DNA of 64,000 nt from contig NZ_CP027869.1 in the NCBI RefSeq assembly GCF_005490985.1, positions 930,001-994,000 on the forward strand. The letters are read 5' to 3'. The position numbers and the translations under genes were made by a program. A model generated the notes under the pieces. It saw only the letters and a list, made by a program, of their open reading frames with translations. It was not told where the DNA came from and searched no databases. The stretch comes from Curtobacterium sp. SGAir0471 (lineage in GTDB: Bacteria; Actinomycetota; Actinomycetes; Actinomycetales; Microbacteriaceae). Positions 43,960 through 54,913 of the stretch are shown in pieces; position 1 is the stretch's first letter, and each line of letters begins with the position of its first letter.

Positions 43960-46414
43960 GCGTGACCCTCCAGGATCTCGATCTCGGCCTGCTGGTCGGA
44001 GACGGCGGCGCCGTCGGACCCGTCAGCAGCGGGTGTGGTCGACGACGTGGACGAGGCGGCAGTGGTCGCCCGGTCGTCCGCCGTCGCGGTGTCGGCGAGG
44101 TCGGCGGGCACGAGGAGCGCCACCGGCAGGTCGGCGAGCAGCTCGGCGAGCGCGATCCCGCGGGACGCCGGGAAGCGCCGGCCGGTGAGCAGGTCGACCC
44201 GGTCGAGCGGCACCGGGTGCACGAGCGTGTCGCCCCAGCCCCCGACCCGTTCGAGTCCGACGGGCAGACGGGTCGCGACGGTCACCGCACCACCGCGGTC
44301 GAACGCCAGCACGTGGTCGGCGGCGCTCCCCGTGGCCTCGAGGCCGAGGTAGCGGGTGAACAGCTCGGGGTGGTCGCGGCGCAGGCGCAGGGCGCGGCTC
44401 ACCACGAGGGTCTTCACGGCACCGTCGAGCCCGATGGCGGGAAGCTGCTCCGGGCCGTCGTCCTCGGGGCCGTCGAGCCCGGCGAGCACGTGTCGGAGTT
44501 CCGCGTAGTCGACGGGTCGGCGGTTGTCCGGGTCCACGAGCGAGCGGTCCCAGCTCTCGGTGCCCTGGTAGACGTCCGGCACACCGGGCATCGTCAACTG
44601 CACGAGCTTCTGGCCCAGGCCGTTCGACCAGCCGGCGGCGTCCACCACCCGGTCGAGCTCGTCGAGCACCGCCACGACCTCGGGGTCGTCGAACGACGCG
44701 TCGACCAGGGCGTGCATCTGGCGCTCGAACGCCTCGTCCGGTTCGGTCCACGTCGTGCTGTCGCCAGCCTCGCGCGAGGCCTTCTCGGCGTAGGCGTGCA
44801 GACGCTCGCGACTGGCGGGCCGCGCACCGACGATCGCCTGCCAGAGCAGGTCGGCGAACACGGCGTCGTCGAGCGGGGCGAGCGACTGCAGGCGCTCGAG
44901 TGCAGCGGTCCACTCGGACCCGAGCTCGGCGAGCACCGTGATGCGTGCGCGGGTGTCCTCGCTGCGCTTGGTGTCGTGCGTGGTGAGCGTGGTCATGGTG
45001 TGCGGCCAGCTGCCCTGGCGGTCCCGCTGTGCCTGGTGGAAGTCCTCGACGGACACGGCGAACAGGCTCGGGTCCGCGCCGACCTCGCTCAGGGTGGTGA
45101 GGCGCGACGTGCGGTAGAACGCGGTGTCCTCGACGCCCTTCGCCATCACCATGCCCGACGTCTGCTGCAGCCGCACGGCCGCCGCGTGACCGGGGTCGAC
45201 GAGCGCCGGGGCGATGCGGTCGATCACGTCGTCGAGGTCCGGACGGGCCTCGGCCGCGCGCTCGAGGGCGTCGACGAGGTGGTGGACGCCCTCGGGCAGG
45301 TACGTCCGGTAGACCTCGAACGAGGCGACGATCTCGGCGACGGCGTCCACGATCCGGTCCTCGGGCACATCGGGCGCCACCGGGGCGAGGAGCCGGGCGA
45401 GCCGACGGACCTCGCTGCCGAGGATGCCGTCCGCGATCCCACGTCGGGTGTGGTGCGTGAGCTGCTGCCAGTCGGTCGGCTCGGCACCGGAGGCGGCGCT
45501 GAGCGGCTGTTCGCCGGCGGGGTCGACGAACACGCGGTCGACCACGGCGAGGGCGTCGTACCCGGTCGTCCCGTCGACCGGCCACGACGACGGGAGCTGC
45601 TCGCCGGGCTCGAGGATCTTCTCGACGAGCGTGTACGCACCGCCGGTCAGTTCGTGCAGGTCCTGCAGGTACCCGGCGGGGTCGTACAGGCCGTCCGGGT
45701 GGTCGATGCGCAGGCCGTCGACGAGCCCGTCGCGGAACCAGCCGCCGATCGTGGCGTGCGACGACGCGAACACCTCGGGCTCCTCGACCCGGATGGCGGC
45801 GAGGGTGTTCACCGCGAAGAACCGGCGGTAGTTGAGGTCGTGGTCGGCACGCTTCCAGTGCACGAACTCGTAGTGCTGGCGGGCGTGCACGGTCTCGACG
45901 TCGTCGCCGTCCTGCACGGTACCCTCGGCGGTCGGGTACGCGGTCTCACCCACGTACAGCCGACCGTCGCGGAGCTCGACCGCGTCGAGCAGCCGGTCGT
46001 CGAGCACCGGGATGCGGATGCGACCGTCGCCGGCCTGCCAGTCGACGTCGAAGGCCCACGCGACGGGGGAGCCCTGGCCGGACTCGAGCAGCGACCACCA
46101 CCACGGGTTCGCCTCGGGGGTGGCGACGCCGACGTGGTTCGGCACGATGTCGACGAGCACGCCCAGACCGGCGGCGTGCGCGGCCTCGGCGAGCGCCCGG
46201 AGCGCGGCGTCGCCGCCACGCTCGGTGTCGACGTGCGAGTGGTCGACGACGTCGTAGCCGTGCTGGGACCCGGGTTCGGCCTGCAGCACGGGGGAGAGGT
46301 AGACCCAGTCCGCACCGAGCGTGCGGATGTGGTCGACCACGCCCCGGGCGGCGGCGAGGTCGAAGTCGGCGGTGACCTGCAACCGGTAGGTGGACGTGGG
46401 GACGCGGTGAGCGC

Positions 46415-46418
<4 letters not shown>
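43956..46418 (-). CDS. treY: Maltooligosyltrehalose synthase TreY
   Basis: TreY converts the reducing end of maltooligosaccharides to an alpha,alpha-1,1 linkage by intramolecular transglucosylation. The 820 residues fit the family. The opening [19 protein letters not shown] is diagnostic, then [53 protein letters not shown] (catalytic region), [15 protein letters not shown] and [12 protein letters not shown] start, overlapping the treX stop by 4 bp and the treZ start by 4 bp, so the three are translationally coupled. Confidence 0.96.
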
Positions 46419-48742
<2,324 letters not shown>

Positions 48743-48858
48743 ACGGTCCTCCAGGTGTGGGTTTCGTCAACATATCGGCGCGAGCCTCCGGCGTCCGCAG
48801 ACAAGCCACAGCCGTGGACACCGCGGGCCCGACCCCACCCTGTGGAGGAACCGCCGAG

Positions 48859-48864
48859 TAGCCT
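48859..48864 (+). promoter_or_regulatory. Candidate -10 box before the GerW-like gene
   Basis: TAGCCT lies 7 nt before the ATG at 48872, again the leaderless layout. A GTGGAGGAA at ~48842 is too far to be the ribosome site. Confidence 0.3.
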
Positions 48865-48871
48865 CGCGCGC

Positions 48872-49192
48872 ATGGCCAACATCGTGAGTCAGATCGCAGA
48901 CAAGGTGCGCCCGGTGGGCGTCTCGACGAACTACGGGGAGCCGGTCGAGGTCGGCGACCAGACCCTGATCCCGGTGTCGATCGGCTGGTTCGGCTTCGGC
49001 GCCGGCGGCGACGACGAGAACGGCGGTGGCGGCGGTGGCGGCGCATCGATCCCCGTCGGCGCCTACGTGCGCCGCCCCGGACAGGACCTGCAGTTCGAGC
49101 CCAACCTCATCTCGCTGCTCGCGGTGAGCATCCCGACCATCTGGGTGACCGGCAAGGCCCTGAGCAAGGTGATCCGCGCCCTCAAGAAGTGA
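48872..49192 (+). CDS. GerW/YtfJ-like small protein
   Basis: A 106-residue protein with the GerW (YtfJ) family layout: IADKVRPVGVSTNYGEPVEVGDQTLIPVSIGWFGFGAG, a Gly-rich loop with seven consecutive glycines, and PVGAYVRRPGQDLQFEPNLISLLA, ending in a hydrophobic helix (LLAVSIPTIWVTGKALSKVI) and lysines. YtfJ works in Bacillus spore germination, but actinobacterial homologues occur in non-sporulating species and their role is unknown. It is divergent from treX and followed by a GGAGGC-family hairpin. Confidence 0.8.
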   Translation: MANIVSQIADKVRPVGVSTNYGEPVEVGDQTLIPVSIGWFGFGAGGDDENGGGGGGGASIPVGAYVRRPGQDLQFEPNLISLLAVSIPTIWVTGKALSKVIRALKK

Positions 49193-49197
49193 ACCAC

Positions 49198-49241
49198 CGG
49201 ACGGGAGGCCCGTGGCGACGCCGCCACGGGCCTCCCGTCCG
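49198..49241. terminator. 20-bp perfect hairpin after the GerW-like gene (GGAGGC family)
   Basis: Arms 49198-49217 and 49222-49241 (CGGACGGGAGGCCCG...), 4-nt loop, 5 bp after the stop codon. Confidence 0.8.
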
Positions 49242-49274
49242 TCACGTGCACGCGTCACACGACGTGACCGCGTC

Positions 49275-49280
49275 TAGACT
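49275..49280 (+). promoter_or_regulatory. Candidate -10 box of the thiamine-regulated operon
   Basis: TAGACT just upstream of the riboswitch aptamer, so that transcription would begin at its 5' edge. The -35 is not clear. Confidence 0.45.
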
Positions 49281-49293
49281 GCTGCCACACACA

Positions 49294-49380
49294 CGGGAGT
49301 CCGGGACCGCCGGGCTGAGAGGGAGCGAACGGCGCTCCGACCGTCGAACCTGATCCGGGTCATGCCGGCGCAGGGAGGAG
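49294..49380 (+). ncRNA. TPP riboswitch (THI element)
   Basis: All conserved blocks are present and in order: GGGAGTCC, CTGAGA (49315-49320) followed by GGG, a variable stem, ACCTGATCCGGGTCATGCC (49348-49366) and GCAGGGAGG. The terminal GGGAGGAG (49373-49380) is also the ribosome site of ykoE, ATG at 49390. This suggests control of translation: thiamine pyrophosphate binding would hide the site. No separate intrinsic terminator is seen. Confidence 0.95.
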
Positions 49381-49389
49381 TCAGCAACC

Positions 49390-50109
49390 ATGCCTGCAAC
49401 CACGCAGTCCGCAGTACCGTCCACCGCCCCGAAGCGCTCGTTGCGCTGGCGGGTCGTCGACATCGTCGTCGCCAGCGTCCTCGCCGTCGCGATCGGCGTC
49501 GTCTTCAAGCTCTGGGAGTTCGGCTACGAGCCGATCAGCGCCGTCGCCGGTCTGGTCCTGCCCGGCACCCAGGCGCTCTTCGGCGGGGTCTGGCTGCTCG
49601 CCGGACCGGTCGTCGCGATCGTCGTCCGGAAGCCCGGCGCCGCGCTCTACGCCGAGATGGTCGCCGCCAGCGTCGAGGCGCTGCTCGGCACGCAGTGGGG
49701 GTGGCTGACGCTCGAGGCCGGCCTCGTGCAGGGCCTCGGTGCCGAGCTCGTGCTCGCGCTGTTCCTGTACCGCGCCTACCGCCTGCCGGTCGTCGTGCTC
49801 GCCGGTGCCGCCGCCGGCCTCGCCCTCGGCATCAACGACACGGTGCTCTGGTACCCGGGCCTCGACGCCGCCTTCAAGACCGTCTACGTCGTGTCCGCCG
49901 TGGTGTCCGGCGCCGTGATCGCCGGACTCGGCTCGTGGCTGCTCGTCCGGGCGCTCGCCGCGACCGGGGTGCTCTCCTCGTTCGCAGCGGGGCGTGAGCA
50001 CGCTCGACGGTCGCAGGCCCCGGGGACGACCTCGGCGGACGCGGTGGCCACCGACACCGAGACGCCTGCCGCCGAGCAGGCCGAGCGCGGGTCCCGCGCC
50101 GCCCGGTGA
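49390..50109 (+). CDS. ykoE: ECF transporter S component YkoE (thiamine/HMP type)
   Basis: The substrate-binding membrane subunit of an energy-coupling-factor importer. 239 residues: after ~20 cytoplasmic residues come about five helices, with VVDIVVASVLAVAIGVVFKLWEFGY, GGVWLLAGPVVAIVVRKPGAALYAEMVAASVEALLGTQWG and ALGINDTVLWYPGLD, a pattern typical of YkoE. The last ~45 residues are hydrophilic, Ala/Thr/Glu-rich. It lies directly under a TPP riboswitch, so the substrate should be thiamine or its hydroxymethylpyrimidine precursor. The stop overlaps the ykoD start by 4 bp. Confidence 0.93.
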   Translation: MPATTQSAVPSTAPKRSLRWRVVDIVVASVLAVAIGVVFKLWEFGYEPISAVAGLVLPGTQALFGGVWLLAGPVVAIVVRKPGAALYAEMVAASVEALLGTQWGWLTLEAGLVQGLGAELVLALFLYRAYRLPVVVLAGAAAGLALGINDTVLWYPGLDAAFKTVYVVSAVVSGAVIAGLGSWLLVRALAATGVLSSFAAGREHARRSQAPGTTSADAVATDTETPAAEQAERGSRAAR

Positions 50110-51908
50110 CCGCCGTGTCGTCCTCGGGGGCGGCGCGCGTCGTCTTCCGTGACTGGGGCTGGCGGTACGCCGGGCGCGACGCCTGGGCCGTCCGCGGCCT
50201 GGACCTCGTCGTCGAGCCGGGTGGGCGCGTCGCGGTCGTCGGTCCATCGGGCGCCGGCAAGTCGACGGTGCTCCGTGCGGTGGCGGCGGTCCTGGCCGAC
50301 GAACCCGACCCCGACGACGACACCGCGGCAGCCGTGCAGGGCTCCGTCCTGGTCGACGGTGCCGACCCCCGCGCGGTCCGCGGGCGCGTCGGCCTCGTCA
50401 TGCAGGACCCCGAGGCCCACACGGTGATGTCGCGCATCGGCGACGACGTGGCCTTCGGCTGTGAGAACACCGGGGTGCCCCGGGCCGAGACCTGGGAACG
50501 GGTCCGGCACGCGCTCGGGGTCGTCGGACTCGACCTGCCCCTCGACCGGTCCACGAGCCGGCTCTCCGGCGGGCAGCGGCAGCGTCTGGCGCTCGCGGGG
50601 GTGCTCGCGATGCGTCCGGGGGTGCTCGTGCTCGACGAACCGTGCGCGAACCTCGACCCCGAGGGGGTGGCGCAGGTCCACGACGCCGTCCGGGCGCTGC
50701 TCGACACCACCGGCGCGACCATGCTCGTGGTCGAGCACCGGATCGGCACCTGGCTCGACCTGGTCGACCGCCTCGTGCTGCTCGAACCCGGCGGCGGCGT
50801 GGTCGCGGACGGGGCCCCGGCGACGGTGCTCGCGGAGCACGGCGCTGCGCTCACCGCGGCCGGCGTGTGGGTGCCGGGCGCCGAGCCGGCCCGGGGCTCG
50901 TCCCGAGCAGGCGGGGTCCCGTCGCGCGCGGCCGGCGGCGCGTCGCCAGGGAGCGGGGGCGCGTCGCGAGCGGGCGGCGCTCCTGCGCCAGCGGACCGGG
51001 CCTCCTCGCGAGCGGGCGGAACCGCACCGGGTGCACCGCCCGACGAGGGCACGTTCCGCCCGCTCGACGGGGGAACGCTGCTGCTCGAGGCGCTGGGACT
51101 CGCGACCGCCCGCGGTGGGCTCCTCGGACGGACCGGCGGCACCCGCGTCGGCAGCGACATCGACCTCGGGGTCCGGCGCGGCCGGGTCCTCGCGATCACC
51201 GGCCCGAACGGCGTCGGTAAGTCGACGCTCGGCCTCACCCTCGCGGGACTCCTGCGACCCGCGGGCGGCACGCTCCGGGCGACGCCAGGGCTGGCCGAGG
51301 ACGCCGGTCCCGCACCACACCGGTGGACGAGCCGACAGCTGGCCGCCCGGATCGGCACGGTGTTCCAGGACCCCGGGCACCAGTTCGTCGCACGCAGCGT
51401 CCGCGAGGAGCTCGCCGCAGGCCCGCGCGCGCTCGGCGTGACGGACGTGGACGCTCGGGTCGAGGAGCTCCTCGACCTGTTCGGGTTGCGGCACCTCGCC
51501 GACGCCAACCCGTTCACGCTGTCCGGTGGTGAGCAGCGACGGCTCGCGATCGGGGCCGTCGTGGCCTCGAGGCCGCCGGTGGTCGTGCTCGACGAGCCGA
51601 CCTCGGGACAGGACCGCGCGACCTGGCAGGCCGTGGTCGACCTGCTCGGGGCGACGGCGGACGCGGGGACGGCGCTCGTCGTGGTGACCCACGACCGTGA
51701 CCTCGTCCGCGCGCTCGACGCCGACGAGGTCGTGCTCGCTGCCGACGGCGCACACCCCGTGGCGACGACGAGCGGCGGCGACGAGTGGTCGGCGGACGCA
51801 CGGGCCGAACCCGTGACGCGCGGCGGTGACGAGGCGTCGGCGGACGCACGGACCGGGGCGGCGGACGGTGCCGACCTGAACCGACCGACCACGGAGGTGC
51901 ACCGGTGA
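50106..51908 (+). CDS. ykoD: ECF transporter double ATPase YkoD
   Basis: A 600-residue protein with two ABC ATPase domains powering the thiamine/HMP importer. Domain 1: Walker A GPSGAGKST (46-54), signature RLSGGQRQRLAL, Walker B VLVLDEPCANLDPEG. Domain 2: Walker A GPNGVGKST (~366-374), signature LSGGEQRRLAIGA, Walker B VVVLDEPTSGQD. The linker (~258-320) is low complexity with four SRAGG/RAAGG repeats. It is encoded by copies of the GAGCGGGCGG hairpin repeat, including a complete 59-bp unit at 51008-51066 inserted in frame. GTG overlaps the ykoE stop, and its stop overlaps ykoC. Confidence 0.93.
   Translation: MTAVSSSGAARVVFRDWGWRYAGRDAWAVRGLDLVVEPGGRVAVVGPSGAGKSTVLRAVAAVLADEPDPDDDTAAAVQGSVLVDGADPRAVRGRVGLVMQDPEAHTVMSRIGDDVAFGCENTGVPRAETWERVRHALGVVGLDLPLDRSTSRLSGGQRQRLALAGVLAMRPGVLVLDEPCANLDPEGVAQVHDAVRALLDTTGATMLVVEHRIGTWLDLVDRLVLLEPGGGVVADGAPATVLAEHGAALTAAGVWVPGAEPARGSSRAGGVPSRAAGGASPGSGGASRAGGAPAPADRASSRAGGTAPGAPPDEGTFRPLDGGTLLLEALGLATARGGLLGRTGGTRVGSDIDLGVRRGRVLAITGPNGVGKSTLGLTLAGLLRPAGGTLRATPGLAEDAGPAPHRWTSRQLAARIGTVFQDPGHQFVARSVREELAAGPRALGVTDVDARVEELLDLFGLRHLADANPFTLSGGEQRRLAIGAVVASRPPVVVLDEPTSGQDRATWQAVVDLLGATADAGTALVVVTHDRDLVRALDADEVVLAADGAHPVATTSGGDEWSADARAEPVTRGGDEASADARTGAADGADLNRPTTEVHR
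51008..51066. repeat. Intragenic 59-bp GAGCGGGCGG-family unit inside ykoD
   Basis: Left end GCGAGCGGGCGGAACC and right end GTTCCGCCCGCTCG, the same ends and length as the intergenic units. It is translated as part of the linker between the two ATPase domains. Degenerate left ends precede it at about 50965. Confidence 0.8.
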
Positions 51909-52711
51909 CCACCTCGACCGCGCACGCCGACGAGGGTGGGGGAGCCGTGCCTCCCGTCCGGACCCGACGCGGGGTCGCCGGAGTCCAACCCGTGGCGGCG
52001 ATGCTCGGTGTGCTCGCGCTCGGCGTGTGCCTCGTGACGAGCCTCGACGTCGTGTCCGCATCGGTCGCGCTCGCGCTGGAGCTCCTGCTCCTGCCGGTCC
52101 TCCGGATCCCACCGCGGACCGCGCTACTGCGGGCGTCGCCGGTGCTCGTCGCCGTGCCCCTGACGGCGCTGAGCATCGCACTGTACGGGCGGCCCTCCGG
52201 GCGGGAGTGGTTCGACCTCGGCTTCGCGCACGTCACCGACGGATCGCTGGCGCTCGCGCTGGCGACGGCGCTGCGGGTCCTCGCGGTCGGGCTGCCGGCG
52301 GTGCTGCTCTTCGTGGGGGTCGACCCGACCGACCTGGCGGACGGGCTCGCACAGCTGCTGCGGCTGCCGGCGCGGTTCGTGCTCGGGGCCCTCGCCGCGG
52401 TGCGGATGACGACCCTGCTCGGCGAGGACTGGCGCCAGCTCGCGATGGCGCGACGCGCGCGCGGGCTCGCCGACCACGGTCGACTGCGTCGCGGGGCGTC
52501 GATGGCGTTCGCGCTGCTCGTGCTCGCGCTCCGACGGGCGACGACCCTGGCGGTGGCGATGGAGTCGCGCGGGTTCGGCGCTCCCGGTCCGCGGACGTGG
52601 GCGCGGCCGGCGCGGTTCGCGGGACCGGAGTGGGCGATGGTCGCCGTGCTGGTGGGCATCGGTGTCGTGTCGACCGCCGTCGCCGTGGCCGTGGGGAGCT
52701 GGCGTGCCTGA
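51905..52711 (+). CDS. ykoC: ECF transporter T component YkoC
   Basis: The 268-residue transmembrane coupling subunit that joins YkoE to the ATPases. About five helices. The cytoplasmic coupling motifs are visible: RARGLADHGRLRRG-like ARRARGLAD in the middle and the second Ala-Arg-Gly-type motif MESRGFGAPGPRTW near residue 220. The N-terminal ~25 residues are hydrophilic. GTG overlaps the ykoD stop. Its stop overlaps the following kinase start by 8 bp. Confidence 0.92.
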   Translation: MTTSTAHADEGGGAVPPVRTRRGVAGVQPVAAMLGVLALGVCLVTSLDVVSASVALALELLLLPVLRIPPRTALLRASPVLVAVPLTALSIALYGRPSGREWFDLGFAHVTDGSLALALATALRVLAVGLPAVLLFVGVDPTDLADGLAQLLRLPARFVLGALAAVRMTTLLGEDWRQLAMARRARGLADHGRLRRGASMAFALLVLALRRATTLAVAMESRGFGAPGPRTWARPARFAGPEWAMVAVLVGIGVVSTAVAVAVGSWRA

Positions 52712-53345
52712 GCTCGGGCGGCCCGCGCCCACCGCGCACGCGACGCCCGACGCTGCGTCGGGCTCGGCGCCCGACGCTGCGTCGGGCCCGGCGCCCGACG
52801 CTGCGTCGGGCTCAGCGCCCGACGCGGCGCTCGTCGAGGGGCTCGCCGCCGCCGCGGCCGGGACTGCTGCTGCCGCCGGAAGGCGCCTCGTCGTGCTGGT
52901 CGACGGGCGCTCGGGCACCGGGAAGACCACGCTGGGGGACGCCCTCGCGGCTCGGCTCGGCGCAGGAGTCGTGCACCTCGACGACGTCTACCCCGGGTGG
53001 GACGGTCTGCGGGCGGCCGCGGACGCGGTGGTGTCGGACGTGCTCGGGACGCGGTCCGGGTACCGACGGTGGGACTGGGGGCGGTCCGAGCCCGCGGGGT
53101 GGGTGCCGCTCGAGCCGGACGCGCCGCTGGTGGTCGAGGGGTGCGGGGCGCTCTCCCGGGCGTCCGCACCACTCGCGACGCTCCGGGTGTGGCTCGAGGC
53201 CGACGACGAGGTCCGGCGCGACCGGGCGATCGGTCGCGACGGCGAGGTGTTCGCCCGCGAGTGGGAGCGCTGGGCGGCGCAGGAGCGGGCGTTCATCGCG
53301 GCCGAGGCGCCGCGTGCGCTCGCCGACGTGGTCGTCCGGACGTAG
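52704..53345 (+). CDS. P-loop kinase-like protein in the thiamine operon
   Basis: A 213-residue nucleotide-binding protein resembling uridine/cytidylate-kinase-like enzymes. P-loop DGRSGTGKTTLGDALA at ~66-81, VVHLDDVYPGWDGL after it, RRWDWGRSEPAGWVPLEPDAPLVVEGCGALS, and a lid region with RRDRAIGRDGEVFAREWERWAAQE. Because it is translationally coupled to ykoC under the TPP riboswitch, a salvage kinase for hydroxymethylpyrimidine, thiamine or a related alcohol is possible (inference). The N-terminal ~40 residues are PDAASGSA repeats from a 24-bp minisatellite. Confidence 0.78.
   Translation: MPELGRPAPTAHATPDAASGSAPDAASGPAPDAASGSAPDAALVEGLAAAAAGTAAAAGRRLVVLVDGRSGTGKTTLGDALAARLGAGVVHLDDVYPGWDGLRAAADAVVSDVLGTRSGYRRWDWGRSEPAGWVPLEPDAPLVVEGCGALSRASAPLATLRVWLEADDEVRRDRAIGRDGEVFAREWERWAAQERAFIAAEAPRALADVVVRT
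52746..52810. repeat. 24-bp tandem repeat, each a perfect hairpin
   Basis: CCCGACGCTGCGTCGGG occurs at 52746, 52770 and 52794. Each copy is an 8-bp-stem palindrome. It encodes the PDAASGSA repeats at the start of the kinase gene. Confidence 0.85.
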
Positions 53346-53390
53346 GGAGGGGCGGGCCGGCGGCGACTCGTCCGGCGAGTTCACGCGCCC

Positions 53391-53430
53391 AGCGACACCT
53401 CACGCCCGTCGGGACCCGTGAAGTGTCGCT
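53391..53430. terminator. Hairpin between convergent genes (AGCGACA family)
   Basis: 14-bp arms 53391-53404 and 53417-53430 (AGCGACACCTCACG and near-complement, one G-U pair), between the kinase and the convergent MHS transporter. Confidence 0.7.
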
Positions 53431-53442
53431 GAGCGCGTGGAG

Positions 53443-54813
53443 TCACTCGGCGCGACCGGCGCCGCCGCGCGGACTGACGTCCACCCGCCGCGCGTCCCGC
53501 ACCGGGTCCACCGCGAACACCGCCGCCACGACCGAGAGCACCGCGTACACCCCGAGGTACGCGCACAGGATCCACGGCGAACCCCCGCCCACCTCGACGA
53601 ACACCGCCGCGAGCAACGGCGTCAACCCCACCGAGAAGATCGACCCGATCTGGTAGCCGAGACTCATCCCCGAGTAGCGCCGACCCGTCGGGAACTGCTC
53701 CGCGAACCACGCCGCCTGCGGCCCGTAGATGCTGTCGTGGAACACGCTCATGCCGATCAGCGCCACGAGGGGGAGCAGCACGAGGGGCCCGGCGTCGAGG
53801 AACGCGAAGAACGGCCAGATCAGCACCGCGATCCCGACCGCCGACCCGATCGCGAGCGGCCGGCGCCCGACACGGTCCGACAACCACCCCCAGAACGGCG
53901 TCGACACGAGGGACACCGCCGAGATCACGAGCACCGCCTGCAGGCCTGCGGCCGACCCCTCCTCGCCGCGCTTCGCCCCGAGGTACGTCAGCGAGTACGT
54001 CGTCAGGATCGAGTACAGCGCCGGCTGCACGAGCCGCAGCCCGGCGGTCACCAGGATCGACCGCGGGTGTCGGCGGACCGCCTGCCACACCGGGAACCGC
54101 TCGACACCACCGGACGCGCGCAGCTCCTGGAACACCGGGGCGTCCTGGACGCCGAGCCGGATGACGAGCCCGACCGCGACGATCACCGCCGAGAACAGGA
54201 ACGGCAGTCGCCAGCCCCACGCCAGGAACGCATCGTTGCCGAGCACGGTCCGCACGAGCGTGAAGACCCCGGTCGCCAGGAGCATCCCGCCCGCGGATCC
54301 CATCTGGGTGAACGCCCCGAACAGACCCCGGTGCCGCACCGGCGCGTGCTCGACCGACAGCAGCGCCGACCCGCCCCACTCGGCACCCGCGGCGACACCC
54401 TGCAGCAGCCGCAGGACCACGAGCGCGACGACCGCCCCGACGCCGATCGTCGCCGCAGAGGGGATCACCCCGATGAGCGTCGACGCGATCCCCATGAGCA
54501 CGAGCGACGCGACGAGCAGCTTCTTCCGCCCGATCCGGTCACCCAGATGCCCGGCCACGATGCCGCCGAGCGGCCGCGCCACGAACCCGACGCCGTAGGT
54601 CGCGAACGACGCGATGACCCCGACCGCGGGCGTCACGGTCGGGAAGAACGTGGGTGCGAAGACGAGCGCCGAGGCCGTCGCGTACAGGTAGAAGTCGTAG
54701 TACTCGACGGTCGTCCCGACGAACGACGCGAGGGCGACGCGACGTCGGGTCGCGTTCGTCGACGGATCGGTGGGACGGACGGGAGGCGCGGCTGCGGTCG
54801 TCTGGATCGGCAT
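53443..54813 (-). CDS. MHS-family MFS transporter (metabolite:H+ symporter)
   Basis: A 456-residue transporter with 12 helices of the MHS (proline/betaine, citrate, shikimate) branch. It starts with ALASFVGTTVEYYDFYLYATASALVFAPTFFP, then GDRIGRKKLLVASLVLMGIAST, RLLQGVAAGAEWGGSALLSVEHAP and WGWLSDRVGRRPLAIGSAVG. ATG at 54813 is preferred: the frame stays open upstream but that part is not protein-like. The first ~20 residues overlap half of a GACGGGAGGC repeat. It is divergent from the monooxygenase genes across 100 bp, so it may import their substrate. Confidence 0.9.
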   Translation of the reverse strand: MPIQTTAAAPPVRPTDPSTNATRRRVALASFVGTTVEYYDFYLYATASALVFAPTFFPTVTPAVGVIASFATYGVGFVARPLGGIVAGHLGDRIGRKKLLVASLVLMGIASTLIGVIPSAATIGVGAVVALVVLRLLQGVAAGAEWGGSALLSVEHAPVRHRGLFGAFTQMGSAGGMLLATGVFTLVRTVLGNDAFLAWGWRLPFLFSAVIVAVGLVIRLGVQDAPVFQELRASGGVERFPVWQAVRRHPRSILVTAGLRLVQPALYSILTTYSLTYLGAKRGEEGSAAGLQAVLVISAVSLVSTPFWGWLSDRVGRRPLAIGSAVGIAVLIWPFFAFLDAGPLVLLPLVALIGMSVFHDSIYGPQAAWFAEQFPTGRRYSGMSLGYQIGSIFSVGLTPLLAAVFVEVGGGSPWILCAYLGVYAVLSVVAAVFAVDPVRDARRVDVSPRGGAGRAE

Positions 54814-54913
54814 GACCCAGGAGCATGGTCGCCGCCCGGCCCCGACGGAACACCGCCCGTAACGCGAGGTCACGTCACGTCGCCGGCGCGGCATCGGTCG
54901 ACACCATGGATCC

